From: Tritrichomonas musculus
Lineage: Eukaryota > Parabasalia > Tritrichomonadida > Tritrichomonadidae
Assembly: GCA_039105265.1 (NCBI GenBank)
Contig: JAPFFF010000019.1
Coordinates: 62,001 to 126,000, forward strand
Length of the DNA stretch: 64,000 nucleotides
Direction: 5' to 3'
The stretch's first letter is position 1; each line of letters begins with the position of its first letter. This document shows, one piece after another, positions 41,112 to 52,700 of the stretch. Both the position numbers and the translations under genes were made by a program. The notes below the pieces were generated by a model. The model had not been told where the DNA came from. It did not search any database and saw only the letters and a list, made by a program, of their open reading frames with translations.

Positions 41112-43202
41112 TTATTTCTTTGGCACAATGGGGCAGGACTTACTCTTGAGGCTTTGTGAATTTTCAAACACAGGTAAAATAAGTTGATTTTTGCGCATAT
41201 CAATTTGTTCTTCAATACACTGTTGAATATATTCAAATGTTTGAGTATCAAAGAAAACTGACATGATTTCTTTATCTTCAGGACTAGCTAAATCTAACAT
41301 TAATTGTTTTAGCTCTTCTTTTGATTTTTTATCCCTTGGTTCCTTTTCTTTTAGTTCTTCTTCTTTTGATTCTTTTTCTTTTGAATTTTTATCCTTTGGC
41401 TCTTCTTCTTTTGGCTCTTCTTCTTTTGATTCTTCTTCTTTTGGTTCCTTTTCTTGTAGCTCTTTTTCTTTTGATTTTTTATCCTTTGGTTCTTCTTCTT
41501 TTGGTTCCTTTTCTTGTAGCTCTTTTTCTTTTGATTTTTTATCCTTTGGTTCTTCTTCTTTTAGTTCTTTTGAATTTTTATCCTTTGGTTCTTTTTCTTT
41601 TAGTTCTTCTTCTTTTGATTTTTCTTCTTTTGAATTTTTATCCTTTGGTTCCTTTTCTTTTAGCTCCGTTGACTTTTTATCTTTTGTGTCTTTTTCTTTT
41701 GATTTTTTATCCTTTGGTTCCTTTTCTTTTAGCTCCGTTGACTTTTTATCTTTTGTGTCTTCTTCTTTTGATTTTTTATCCTTTGGTTCCTTTTCTTTTA
41801 GCTCCGTTGACTTTTTATCTTTTGTGTCTTTTTCTTTTGATTCTTCTTCTTTTGATTTTTTATCCTTTGGTTCTTCTTCTTTTGGCTCTTTTGAATTTTT
41901 ATCCTTTGTGTCTTTTTCTTTTGATTCAATTAACTTCATGATTAATGACTCTACCAATGGAATGAATGGCTTTTCAATCAACTGTAAAAATTCTTTAATG
42001 AATTCTTTATTTAAAATGTATTTTGAATGCACGAATTTTTGGAAGCTTTCGTGATAAATATCTTTGTCTGAGTTTTTGATGAATTCCTTGATTTTTTTTC
42101 TTTTTCCAGAAATTAACAATTTGTCTAAATTTTTATTTAATAGATTTTCAGCCTTTTCATCCAATTTTTTCTCTTTTATGAAATTAAGAATTGCGTTTTT
42201 AATTTTAGCATCGTAGATTCATTAAACACAATTTCGCCTGTATCTAAATATACATCAAAATCATCGCACTGACCTTCACAATTAAATCCAACTAAACAAT
42301 GCGTAATACAATCGATAATTTCTTTATTATGTAATGAAAGACAAGGAATTACCAAATGGACATCAATCTTTTTCACCAAATTTGTTAATGCAAGAACGCA
42401 AAAAGATAATTTATTTAAATCTCAACAATTTTACTTGGTGAAAGAAAAGTTAAAAGTGTTTGAAGTGTTGGATAGAGTAGAAAGTCATTTTGACCGTACT
42501 TTATAATACTGCTGAGCTTTGATAATAATTTATCAGTTTTGGAAGCAAGAAATTCATTGAATTAATCGAAGAACTAACAGCAATACAAGAACAGTTTGGT
42601 TTGACATGTAAAAATCTAATGCATTTTTCATCATAATTTAGGAGATCATTTGGAATAATAACATTTTCTTTTGGAAGAATTTTTTTGCCAAAGATTGGAT
42701 CAACGATATCACATAAAAATGAAAAATGTGAAGCAATATCTGGATTGTCGCTAACTAGACAGATGCAGAACGGATATGAACGATCAAATTGATTACCAAC
42801 AAAACTTTTTGCAAATAGTGAAATATATATATGAAGTGCAACTACAATATATTTATTTTGGCCAGTATAAAAAGCAAATCCAGTTATAATATCCGATCCG
42901 AGTAAGGAAATTTTCTTATTACCATGAGGATAACACAATGATGGAAGTTGACAAATAATATCATCTTCTAATGTAACTGGAAATGCTGGAAACATTGATA
43001 TATATTTTGGCTTTTTGGTATAACGATCAATACCAATTACAAAAAATGAATTAAATTTCCTTTCATTTGCAAATTTGGGTTTGAATATTTTCATATTTCT
43101 TATCTGTTTCATTAAATTGTTTGATGAGGCGTTACTTCCAGAATCATTGGGAAACGTTATATTTCCTCGATCTGGGCAATTACACAAACTATCTTTACCC
43201 AT
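41112..43202 (-). pseudogene. DENN-domain protein gene, frameshifted
   Basis: A gene on the minus strand broken by at least three frameshifts (near 42541, 42425 and 42180). The first intact stretch (43202-42541) resembles a uDENN/cDENN start: FNSFFVIGIDR...KPKYISMFP, QLPSLCYPHG, FAFYTGQNKYIVVALHIY, YPFCICLVSDNP. The following frames keep cDENN-like segments (FLLYPTLQTLLTFLSPSKIVEI; LVKKIDVHLVIPCLSLHNKEIIDCI; FDVYLDTGEIVF). The last 1 kb is open for 350 codons: a dDENN-like helical part, then a long Lys/Glu/Asp repeat (KEKEPKDKKS and variants), then ~70 ordinary residues. DENN proteins are exchange factors or regulators for Rab GTPases. The 5' end abuts LRR-gene sequence, so the start is probably lost too. 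Assembly error is possible but less likely, as frameshifts cluster only in 41-48 kb. Confidence 0.72.
41641..41847 (-). repeat. 69-bp tandem repeat, 3 copies
   Basis: In the Lys/Glu-rich tail of the DENN gene, three 69-bp units start at 41641, 41710 and 41779. They are nearly identical and encode KDKKSTELKEKEPKDKKSKE-type units in frame. Shorter related units extend the array to about 41330-41930. The homogeneity means recent expansion, even though the gene upstream is broken. Confidence 0.85.
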
Positions 43203-43410
43203 TTTTATAGATGGCGCATTTATTATAAAGATTTGTGAGATTATAAAAGCATTCATCACACAATATAACTTCTTCAGCTGCATGAATAATTAAAGTATTT
43301 AAATTTGTGCATAAATTAAAGGATTTATCACCTATAATTACATTTTTAATAGATATTGAATTTTTCCCAGATGTATCATAAGATGCATGATTTGTTGTTG
43401 AATATGGAAT

Positions 43411-43445
<35 letters not shown>

Positions 43446-46400
43446 AAAATAATAGATTCAAGTGATTCGCATTCTTGAAATGACAATTGTCACACTTTGG
43501 CTGAAAAATTTAGCTGTTTTGAGTTTCTCTAATTTTATAAAACATTTTGGTCCAATATCAAGGCTTTTTAACGCATGAAGTGTGATATCAGTTAGATTTT
43601 TCCAAAAGCAAAAGTCATCTGATTCAAATGTCAAGAAATCAGCATTATCAATGTTATTGAAACATTTGGAATAAAAATAAATATTCGAACAGTTTAAAAA
43701 AACACTTTGTAAACTGTGGTTTCCATTAAAGCAGTTTTCGTTAACAATTAATGATTTAGAAGTAATCGAAACTTCTTTGAGATTTTGTGAATCATTAATT
43801 GTGCCAGGACTAATTTCAGCATCAATTGCATATTTGATTGTTAATGATGAAATTGAAGAAGTATTTAATAGCTTTATAGAAATGGTCAATTTTTTGGCAC
43901 AAATTTCAAAAATGTCAAAATTATCTGCACCTTTAAAACAATCATTTGCTAACTCAAAGTCTTTCAATTCCAAATTTGAATTGTATTCTGGAAAAGTTAC
44001 ACTGATTGTTTTAAGATTTGTGCAATTAGTGAATTGTTGGCTGCCAATTGAAATCGATGATATATAATTTATTGTGAATGAATTAAGTGAATTACAATCA
44101 TTAAAACAATTATTTGAAATTGTTACAACATTACCAATAAAAAGTACTTTTTCGAGAGAAGATCCTGCGAAGCACCTGTCACCAACAGTGATCTTTTCCC
44201 CATTAATTTCAATATCTTTGAGATTTGCTAAATTGCAAAAGCATTCTATTCCAAGGTTTATTTCATTTACGTTTTCTCTTTCTGGCAGTTTTTCAACTTT
44301 GAATGAATTAAACAAATATCACCAATTGTTATATTTATGCCATGTAGTACAGCTTTTTGAAGCTTTTTGGAGCCACTGAAACAATTTTTGCCGAGATTTA
44401 TATCATTTGCATGAATTTTAATATCTTGAAGATTTTGAGTATTAAAGAAACATTCATCAGCAAAATTAATTTTTTCAGGAAAAACTTCAGAAATTTTAAA
44501 TGACTCGCTTGAATTGCTTTCATTAGGGCTATTATCATCAATAGTTTTGATTTTACCAAAAAGAGAAACATTTTCAAGCTTTTTTGAGCCACTGAAACAA
44601 CTTTTTCCAAAATTAATTTCATTTGCTATGATATTAACATCAGTAAGGAAAAAAGTTGTTTCAGTGGCTCGCCAATGTTTACTTTTTCTGTAATTTCAAT
44701 ATTTTCTATTTCTGAAACTACGAATGATTGAAGTGAGTTACATTCGGTAAAGCAATTATCGCCAATAGATTTAAGCTTTTTTGAGCCTTCAAAACAACCA
44801 CTACCGAAATAAATTTCATTTGCAGCAGTTATATTGATTTCGTTGAGTTTTTTTGCATTATAAAAAGATCGTTTTTCAAGTTTTATTCTATTCATAATGC
44901 CATCATTTTCACAATCAGTTATTGTTAATGATTCCAATAAACAACAATGAGCAAAACAATCTTCCTTAATTATTGCATTTTTACAATGAAGATCAATTTT
45001 TTGAATTTTATTACAATTACTAAAACAACTGTCATTCAAATTTATGTCATTTGAAGTAATATTAAGTTCATTTAGATTTGCTGCTTTATAAAAGCATCTA
45101 TTACCAATATTTATAACACCACTTGCTCCTATAATAATGAATGATTTAATGGAATCACATTCAGCAAAGCTACTGTCACCAATATTTATATTCTTGCCTT
45201 ATTATTGTTTAAACAATAAAAACAAGTGTTGCCAATATTAATTTTATTTGCTGTGATTTCAATTTCTTCTAGTTTTTGATTTAAATAGAAGCATTGTTCA
45301 CCAAAGCTTATTTCTTCTGGACGATTAAAAGAATCATCTTGGATAAAAGAATCATTTAAATTATCACATCCTCTAAATAATTTAGGAGTAAAAATAATTG
45401 GGTTTTCACATTCGATTGAGATTAATGAAAGATTTTGTAGGTATTCAAAACATTGTTCGTCCAAAACCAATTTTTTGATTTTAATTCAATGCATTCAAAT
45501 TTTGTAATAAACTATTTTTTATGGTTAATTTTGAATGTGAAATCAAATCAAGTTGTTTTAATGAATCAAATGATGCTAAAAAGCTGAGACCACCATCATT
45601 TAACAGCTTTTCACTAACTGGACAATTTTCAAAGCGTATTTCACTAACTGGACAATTTTCAAAAGAGTTCAGGGAAATTTTAAATTTCTTTGTTTTAAAA
45701 TGAATGGATTGAAACTGAGACAAAGATATAAAACTTTTCTCCTGAATATTTATGTCGTCAGCGTCAGGAATGCAAATGGACTTAAGTTGTTCGCATCCTG
45801 ATATATAATTTTGGCCAAATGAGATGGTTTTAACATTAAAGTCTAATTTTGGTAGAGATTTGCAGCATTCGAAACAAAAATCTTCTAATACTGATGAATC
45901 GCATTTAATATCGATGACATTAAGTTGTTCACAAAAAGCAAAGCACTTTTCACCTATGGTCAAATTATTTGTGGTAGAAATTACAACTTTTTTAAGTTTT
46001 TTACATTCACAAAATGCATGTCGGCCAATAGAGTCAATAATCGTTGATTTCAAGCAAAAAGAAGTTATTTTTTTGCATGAGTAAAAAGCTGATGGAAAAT
46101 TTTTTTGAACATCTTCAGGTAAATTCAAAAAACGAATATTACGTTTGGCAAAAATAATTACATGTCCATCATTTGTAGTTAAAAGGTCGTTTTTGTATTG
46201 AAAGTATTCATGATTACTATTGATATTAATATCTAGAAGATGGTAAACTTTGAAACACCAATTTCCCCAAATGCTTCAAGACTGTCTGGAATATCAATTT
46301 TCTTAATTGGAGAATTTTGAAATACATGATTTCCGATTCGTTTGACTTGAGAATTTGGTTCAAATGATAAAATTTCAATTTTTGTATCAAAAAATGCATA

Positions 46401-46660
46401 ATCATCAATTTCTTATATGTCATAATCTATAGAATTATGACTAACAAAGGTTCTATATAGTAATTTTCCCTGTGGCATTTGGCGAGCGTACAACTTTTGC
46501 TGTATTCGTTTTTGTAAATAAAATAACTTCGAGGAGTCCTTCAGTGATTTTGATTTTGTCATCTTTTGGTGTATTTATATGCGGATTTTGCATTAGAATC
46601 AATAGATTTCCAACAACTAAATTGAATGGATTCCAAATTTCAATAAATTTATAATTATCT
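43203..46660 (-). pseudogene. BspA-type leucine-rich-repeat surface protein gene, decayed
   Basis: About 3.4 kb on the minus strand encodes Treponema/BspA-type LRRs with the ~23-residue pattern I.(I/L)G..CF..C..L..I.I, for example IGEKCFAFCEQLNVIDIKC, FGSGCFEGSKKLKSI and IGPKCFIKLEKLKTAKF. The reading frame changes at least seven times, so it cannot give one long product. The N-terminal cap is visible (NSQVKRIGNHVFQNSPIKKIDIP near 46300). A 29-T tract at 43413-43441 interrupts the repeats. In trichomonads, intact members form a large family of cell-surface proteins linked to host-cell contact. Tandem 30-bp units near 45612-45670 encode ENCPVSE twice. The downstream end joins DENN-gene sequence at about 43200. 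Confidence 0.85.
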
Positions 46661-46759
46661 TCATTTCTATATAATTTAATTATATATTTATTATATTTTT
46701 ATATTTATATTATTTCATTTATTATTATAATCAATAAAACAATTATTTTTTAAAAAAAC

Positions 46760-47294
46760 GCTATTGAATGAGATTTTTATATAAGATGATAATAAAAAAG
46801 AAATTCAACCTTCTCCATCTGGATTTAAAGAAACTTATGCTTATTCAGCTCCAGAAGTTTTTAAAGGAATTTATTCAAAAAAAATGTGATGTTTATTCTT
46901 TTGAATTGATTGTTTATGAATTTTTAACAAATGAAGTCCTTTTTAAAGGTTGTAATCAATTCTAACTCATTAATAAATTAATTAACTGCTATAGTCCTAA
47001 GTTTCCATACATTGTTCCTTATGTTTATAAAAATTGAAAAAAGTTGGTCAGAAGATCCAAAAGATAGACCATCATTTGACAGAATTGTTTATAAACTCGA
47101 AAATAATCCTGAATTCATTACAGAAAATGTTGATAAAGAAGAAAATAAAGAAGAATATTGGATCAACAAATGATGATCAACAACTCTTTGAACCAAAAAC
47201 TGAATATAAAGTAGCAAAAAAAGTTGAACTTAAATCAAATCGTATTATTGAAAATGATTCAATTAAAGATGATTTTATTGATGAGAATCAATAA
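46760..47294 (+). pseudogene. protein kinase gene fragment (C-lobe)
   Basis: Plus-strand pieces in shifted frames encode the second half of a kinase domain: SGFKETYAYSAPEVFKGIYSKK (APE motif), CDVYSFELIVYEFLTNEVLFKG, then SWSEDPKDRPSFDRIVYKLENN with the conserved Arg. The N-lobe, HRD and DFG are absent. After the domain comes an acidic/basic tail. It is similar in style to the TKL-type kinases of this genome. It starts right beside the N-terminal end of the decayed LRR gene on the other strand. Confidence 0.75.
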
Positions 47295-47439
47295 AAAAAA
47301 CAAGGATGATTTTTCTAATGTTTATAAAATTAGAAACAAGAAAAGTAAAGATGAATTAATAATTCTAAAATGATTAATTTTTCTAATGAAATTAAGGAAA
47401 TTTCACAGTTAAATCATTCATCATTTGTGAAATTTATCG

Positions 47440-47775
47440 AGTTAAGTCTAACTGTAATTGTGACTCAACTTGCAGCAAATTGAACATTGCATCAAATACT
47501 GGAAATGGAGAGGAATAAATGTTCTTTTTCAGGTTGGAATGAAACCAAAAAAATAATAAATATTTATGGAATGTCTTATTTACATTTGAATGACATAATT
47601 CATTGTGATTTAAAAACCAGAAAACATTTTCCTCAATGATTTCTGGAAATATTCATGTAGAGGAAAGTATGACATATCAGTCTCTCTCAGGACTTAAAGG
47701 AACACCAACTTATTCGACTCCAGATTTATAATCTCACAAATCTGGAGATGTTTATGCTTTTGGATCTTCTGACCA
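47440..47775 (+). pseudogene. second protein kinase gene fragment
   Basis: Another kinase remnant. It contains GMSYLHLNDIIHCDLK (catalytic-loop region, HCD in place of HRD), then KGTPTYSTPDL near the APE position with an in-frame stop, then HKSGDVYAFG. It is cut off at about 47775, where minus-strand LRR sequence starts. It overlaps the first fragment only around the APE segment, so the two come from related but separate gene copies. Confidence 0.7.
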
Positions 47776-48205
47776 GCATTTTTCATTATATTTTTGCATA
47801 AATTAAAGGATTTTTCACCCATAATTACAGTTTCAATGGATATTGAATTATTCGTAACTGAATCATTAGATTTATATATTTTTGAATATGAAATATCAAT
47901 GATTTTTTTAATAAAATTGACAGATTCAAGTGATTTACATTCTTGAAATGTCACATTTTGGCTGAAAAATAAAACTGTTTTGAGTTTCTTTGATTTCATA
48001 AAACATTTTGGTCCAATATCAAGACTAACAAGAGAAACAGATTTAAGCTTTTTTGAGCCTTCAAAACAACTACTACCGAAATGAATTTCATTTGCAGCAG
48101 TTATATTGATTTCGTTGAGTTTTTTTGCATTATAAAAAGATCGTTTTTCTAGATTTATTCTATTCATGGTGCCATCATTTTCATAAATCAGTGACACCAT
48201 AATTT
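47776..48205 (-). pseudogene. truncated second copy of the LRR gene
   Basis: Minus-strand LRR sequence paralogous to the 43.2-46.6 kb gene. Part 47790-48030 corresponds to about 43285-43565, and part 48049-48192 corresponds to 44769-44920 with only a handful of differences. The ~1.2 kb lying between these in the longer copy is missing here, so this copy carries an internal deletion. It encodes 168 codons without a proper start and lies between a kinase fragment and a MITE-like remnant. Confidence 0.85.
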
Positions 48206-48221
48206 ACCAATTTTTTTTTAA

Positions 48222-48440
48222 GAAATAATAATGATAACAAGAAAATTTAATATTAATTCTGTTATTTGTCAGGTTTTAGATAAAGTATTTAATGTGATAT
48301 TATAATTTCAAAAAAAAATTGAAATAATATTTTTAAGGCATCTTCAAAGATTACAAATGTGATATTAAAATTTCAAAAATCTTCGAATAATTCTAATAAG
48401 GTTGATAATAATATCAGCTTTTTCAGAGGAAAATTTTTAA
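48222..48440. mobile_element. partial, decayed copy of the 5.6-kb MITE interior
   Basis: AAAATTTAATATTAATT at about 48242 and the later AGCTTTTTCAGAGGAAAATTT block match the interior of the element at 5563-6191 (5861 onward) in the same order, with an extra ~90 bp between the blocks here. The GC-rich terminal repeats are not recognisable at this site. Confidence 0.65.
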
Positions 48441-49682
48441 ATTGTGAAATCTCACATAATTTTTTCAGTTAATGTGCTCTCTGAATATTATTATCATAAA
48501 GAAGTATGAAAAAGTGAGCGTCATATAACTTTTTCCTTCAATTTTAAAATAAATAATTGAAAAAAATATCAAATTAAAGAGTAAACCTAGCAACTTTTTA
48601 AAATAGCCTTCAATGTTTGAATTAAACGAATATATATATATTTGAGTTGAACAGTCAGCATAATATAGAATATTTGAGGGCTCTTTTAAATATCCCCTGA
48701 AAAAGTGGTGTTTGATTTTCTGAAGACTCAATTTATTTGAAATAAATTATTTCATTTTTTCAATTAAATTCGTTGTATAATTATTTTAAAAAATAAAATT
48801 TTATATCAAATTAGATTCAATTAATCTTAAATCATTTAAATGAAATAAAAATATATTTATAAAATAATATTAAAATAAATTTGATTTATTAATATACTAT
48901 TTTCAAAGATATATTTATTCAATAAATTGATTGTATAAAAAATAAACATCAGAATCTAAAAATAGCATTCAATAAGTTTGGAAAATTGAATGAGATTGAG
49001 AGGTTGTTATGTCTAATAAAAGAGATATCACATATTGTGAAACTTTTTTTGAAAGATAATATTCACCTTAAGGTAAAATAAAATTTTACTTGGAATTTCT
49101 TAGTTTGCTTGCATTGGAGATAGTTTTACGCCTAGTTCACTCAAAGAAGTAATTTAAAAGAGAGGTGGCTTCCCAAAATTACGGAAATTAAAGCCATTTT
49201 TTTGGTAATTTAGGTGGTTGTTTTTCTTTTAAACCCACTTTTTGTGAGAAATCACATGAAGTGAAAAAAAACTGATATTTAAATACAAAATATTTCTATG
49301 CTTTTTAATGAAAAAGTTATAAAATTTTTGTTTTTAATTCAATATTTTTCACATCACGTGATTTCTGCTATATATTGAAATAAAATCTCGTTATTATATT
49401 TTTATCAGAAAAATATTCTGAACTTTAATGAAAAAATTGAGAATTTTAAACAAAAATTGACCACTTTTTCCCGAAATTTAATTTTTATAAATGTCAATCT
49501 TTAAATGCTCATGAAATATCTTCATGTATAATTTGTTTTTTAATTTATTAATAGAATAAATATTATTAAATTTATTTGTTTACTATAATAAATATAAAAA
49601 AAATATAATTTAAAATATAAGTAAAAAGGTATTTTAGCGAGATAATGTATTTTTATTTATGATTTTTGACAAATACGATAAG
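48441..49682. other. intergenic, with a foldback structure
   Basis: No gene seen. The arms GAGAAATCACATGAAGTG (from 49247) and CACATCACGTGATTTCTG (to about 49369) are inverted repeats. Weaker inverted similarity extends outward to roughly 49205-49470. This may be an old MITE. Confidence 0.45.
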
Positions 49683-49688
49683 TCATTT
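49683..49688 (+). promoter_or_regulatory. initiator (Inr) of the Pmp-like gene
   Basis: TCATTT with the expected +1 A 23 bases before the ATG at 49708. It supports that ATG as the start, since the longer open frame begins at a TTG upstream of this motif. Confidence 0.5.
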
Positions 49689-49707
49689 AAAAATTGGGGA
49701 AAAATTG

Positions 49708-52700
49708 ATGATTAAAGTATTGCTTCTAATAGGATTTATTAAGCTCTCAGCTCAAGCAGAAAAGCTTGATCACGAACTGCAAGACCCAATAAAACGAGAA
49801 ATTAGAGATACTGTCTCTCTCATTAACCAAAATTTTGAAAATGATATTAAGGATCAAATCGTGCCTAATGGCAATAGTAATGAAATTTCAGGCTGTGTTT
49901 TTAAAAATATAGTCACTACTGAGAGTGGAATGAACAATTTTATTAAGGTAGAAGGTCCACTTTCGTTTTATAATAATGTAATTGAAAGTGACGAATTGCT
50001 CTCGAAACAGCCAGGATTAATGTGGTACAACATAAATAGCAAACTGTCTATTGTTAATTGTTCTTTTATCAAGCATAATACGCAATCGTCTACAGATGCT
50101 CATATATTAACTATTGATGGTGACAACAATCCTAGTGTTATTTTTGAATCATGCAAGTTTATTGATTGTTCCAATTCAGCAACAAAGACTCTAATTAAAT
50201 TAGGAAATACTGAATGTACAATTAATTTTACAGATTGTCTAATTACATTCAACGAGCCCAGCAAAAGCTGCAAAATAATAACAGGTGTCAATCCCAATGT
50301 TATTTTCGATCGATGTAACATACACAATCCAGGGCAAAATGCGATTCATCTTAATATGAATTCCGCTACATTGAAAGGTCAATTCAAATTCACCAATAAC
50401 GTTGTCAAAACCGTCAAAAAAAATTTTGTAGAGATTACACAAAGTTCAGCATCTATAGAAATGAACGGCAACACGTTTGACGATGTAACCTTAAATAACG
50501 AGTACTTTATTCACATTATTCACACTCAAACAAAGATTAATTTGAATTCAAACACTTTTTCTCACTTTACAACTGAAGGATCAAATGAATTGAAGGCTGG
50601 TGGCATTTCAACATTCTTTGAAAATCCAGCACAAGGAACATATGCAGCATTTTCGTTGACTTATGATTCATGTTCTTTTATAGATATCAAGAATGAACGA
50701 CAAACAGGTTCTTCTTCTTATGGTGGTGCGATTCAGTTTGGTTTTGGCAATTATTTAGCTTCACTTTCAGTAACAATCAGTAATTGTGTCTTCAAAGAAA
50801 ACGAAGCACGCAAGCATGGTGGTGCACTTGCCATTCAAACTCAAGGAGCTGTTTTAATCAATAATTGCACATTTGAAAACAACAAAATTTCTTCTTCTTC
50901 TTCTTTGTTACTTGATGACAAAGCTGAAGGAAAAGGTGGAGCTATTTATTTGAATCCATCCTTCACTCAAGATGGTTCAGAAAAGAAAATGATACAGGCA
51001 AAAATAGAAAACTGCAAATTTTCACTCAATGTTGCAAGTGGCGGTTATGCCATTTACATTGATGGCAAAGAAGATCTAACAACAAATTTTTCAATAACAA
51101 ACAACAAGTTCTTTAATAATCATGATGGAAAAGGAGGTCAGTGCACGCATGCAGCAATTGATTCAGAAGTCCTTATATTGAACAAGGAACAGATTGAAAA
51201 TGAAAATGATTTCTCTGTTGTTGAAAACGGATTTGGAAGCAAATTAATCATTTTTGTTGATCATTCAGGCAACCTTCTTCCTGATCCTACATCAACACCA
51301 AGAGCAACACAACCACCAACACCTGAACCAGTTGAAGGAACAGTAACAAACTTTATTGATAAAGTTTTTGAAGGCACAAATTTCAGTGTTCAAATTAGAC
51401 CTGGTTCAACAAACAAAAATGACATACAAAATGTCAAACAAGTTTCTGGTTGTTTATTTAAGAACATACGAAAACTTAGTAATTCAATGAATAATTTCAT
51501 TCAAGTTTTAGGTGATTCATTATTCTTTAATAATATCATTGAAAATGATGAAATTCAATCAGATGAACCAGGTGTAATTTGGCTTAATTCAAATATTAAG
51601 TTTACAATTCAAAATTGTAAATTTATTCGAGCAAGTTCGAGATATTCATCTGGTGATGCCAATATTATAACAGTTGATTATGATAACAATCCAACTGTTA
51701 TATTTGAATCATGTGAATTCATTGATTGTGCTTATAAACCTAATGAAGCACTTGTTTTATTTAAGAATGATGGACCAACTGTTAGTTTCATTGATTGCAT
51801 CATTACATTTAGTCAAACAGGTTGTCAATTAGTTAGATCAATGAATCCACAAGTTGTATTTGATCGTTGTCAAATAACTGGATGTGTATCAAATGCAATT
51901 AATCTTACAAAAGTTCCAACTAGCAAAACTGGCACTTTTCAATTCACAAACAACATTGTTAAGAAGCAAACAAACAACTTAATAAACATTGTTAATTTGT
52001 TAAAATCGCCAGAAATTAGTAACAACTTATTTGAAGATGTTACACTTGATAATGAATACTTAATACGTATTGAAAACAATCTTTATAATCTCGAGCTCTC
52101 TTATAATACTTTTTCAAGAATTACAACATCATCTAATTCTGAAACATTTTGTGGTGGATTTTCTTGTTTCATGCCAAGTTCTGCAACAAAGAGTGCAACA
52201 AGTACTGTTAAATTAACTTATGATAATTGTAATTTTTATGATATAAAAAACCTTCATTCAAAGAAGCCATATTATCAAGGTGGTGCTGTTCAATGCGGTT
52301 TTACAGCAGATCTAGTTGATCTTGATTTAACAATCACAAATTGTGTGTTTAAAGGTAATCGAGCATTCAAGCATGGTGGTGCTGTTGCTATTCAAGTTCA
52401 AGGAGCAGTTACAATTAGAAACTGCACATTTGAAGAGAACAAAGCCAATTACAGAGATAATAATGCAAAGTTACTTTTGTATGAAGATAACACTGATAAG
52501 AAAGAAGAAGGAAGAGGAGGTGCAATTTATGTAAATCCAACTTTTGTTATTGATAATGATGACAAATTTTTGCAAAAATTAATTATTGATAATTGTACTT
52601 TTAAACGAAATGTAGCTTATGATGGTTATGCTATTTATATTGAAGGTTTGGATGAAGGATCAACTTCTTACCAAATCACTAATAACAACTTCTTCAACAA

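Noticed and set aside
41263-42054. Long plus-strand ORFs (263 and 206 codons) rich in Ser/Phe or Leu
   Set aside because: They are the antisense of the Lys/Glu repeat tail of the DENN gene; low-complexity DNA keeps several frames open.
49666-49707. 14-codon N-terminal extension of the Pmp-like protein
   Set aside because: It would need a TTG start and would bury the signal peptide; the ATG at 49708 follows a TCATTT initiator.
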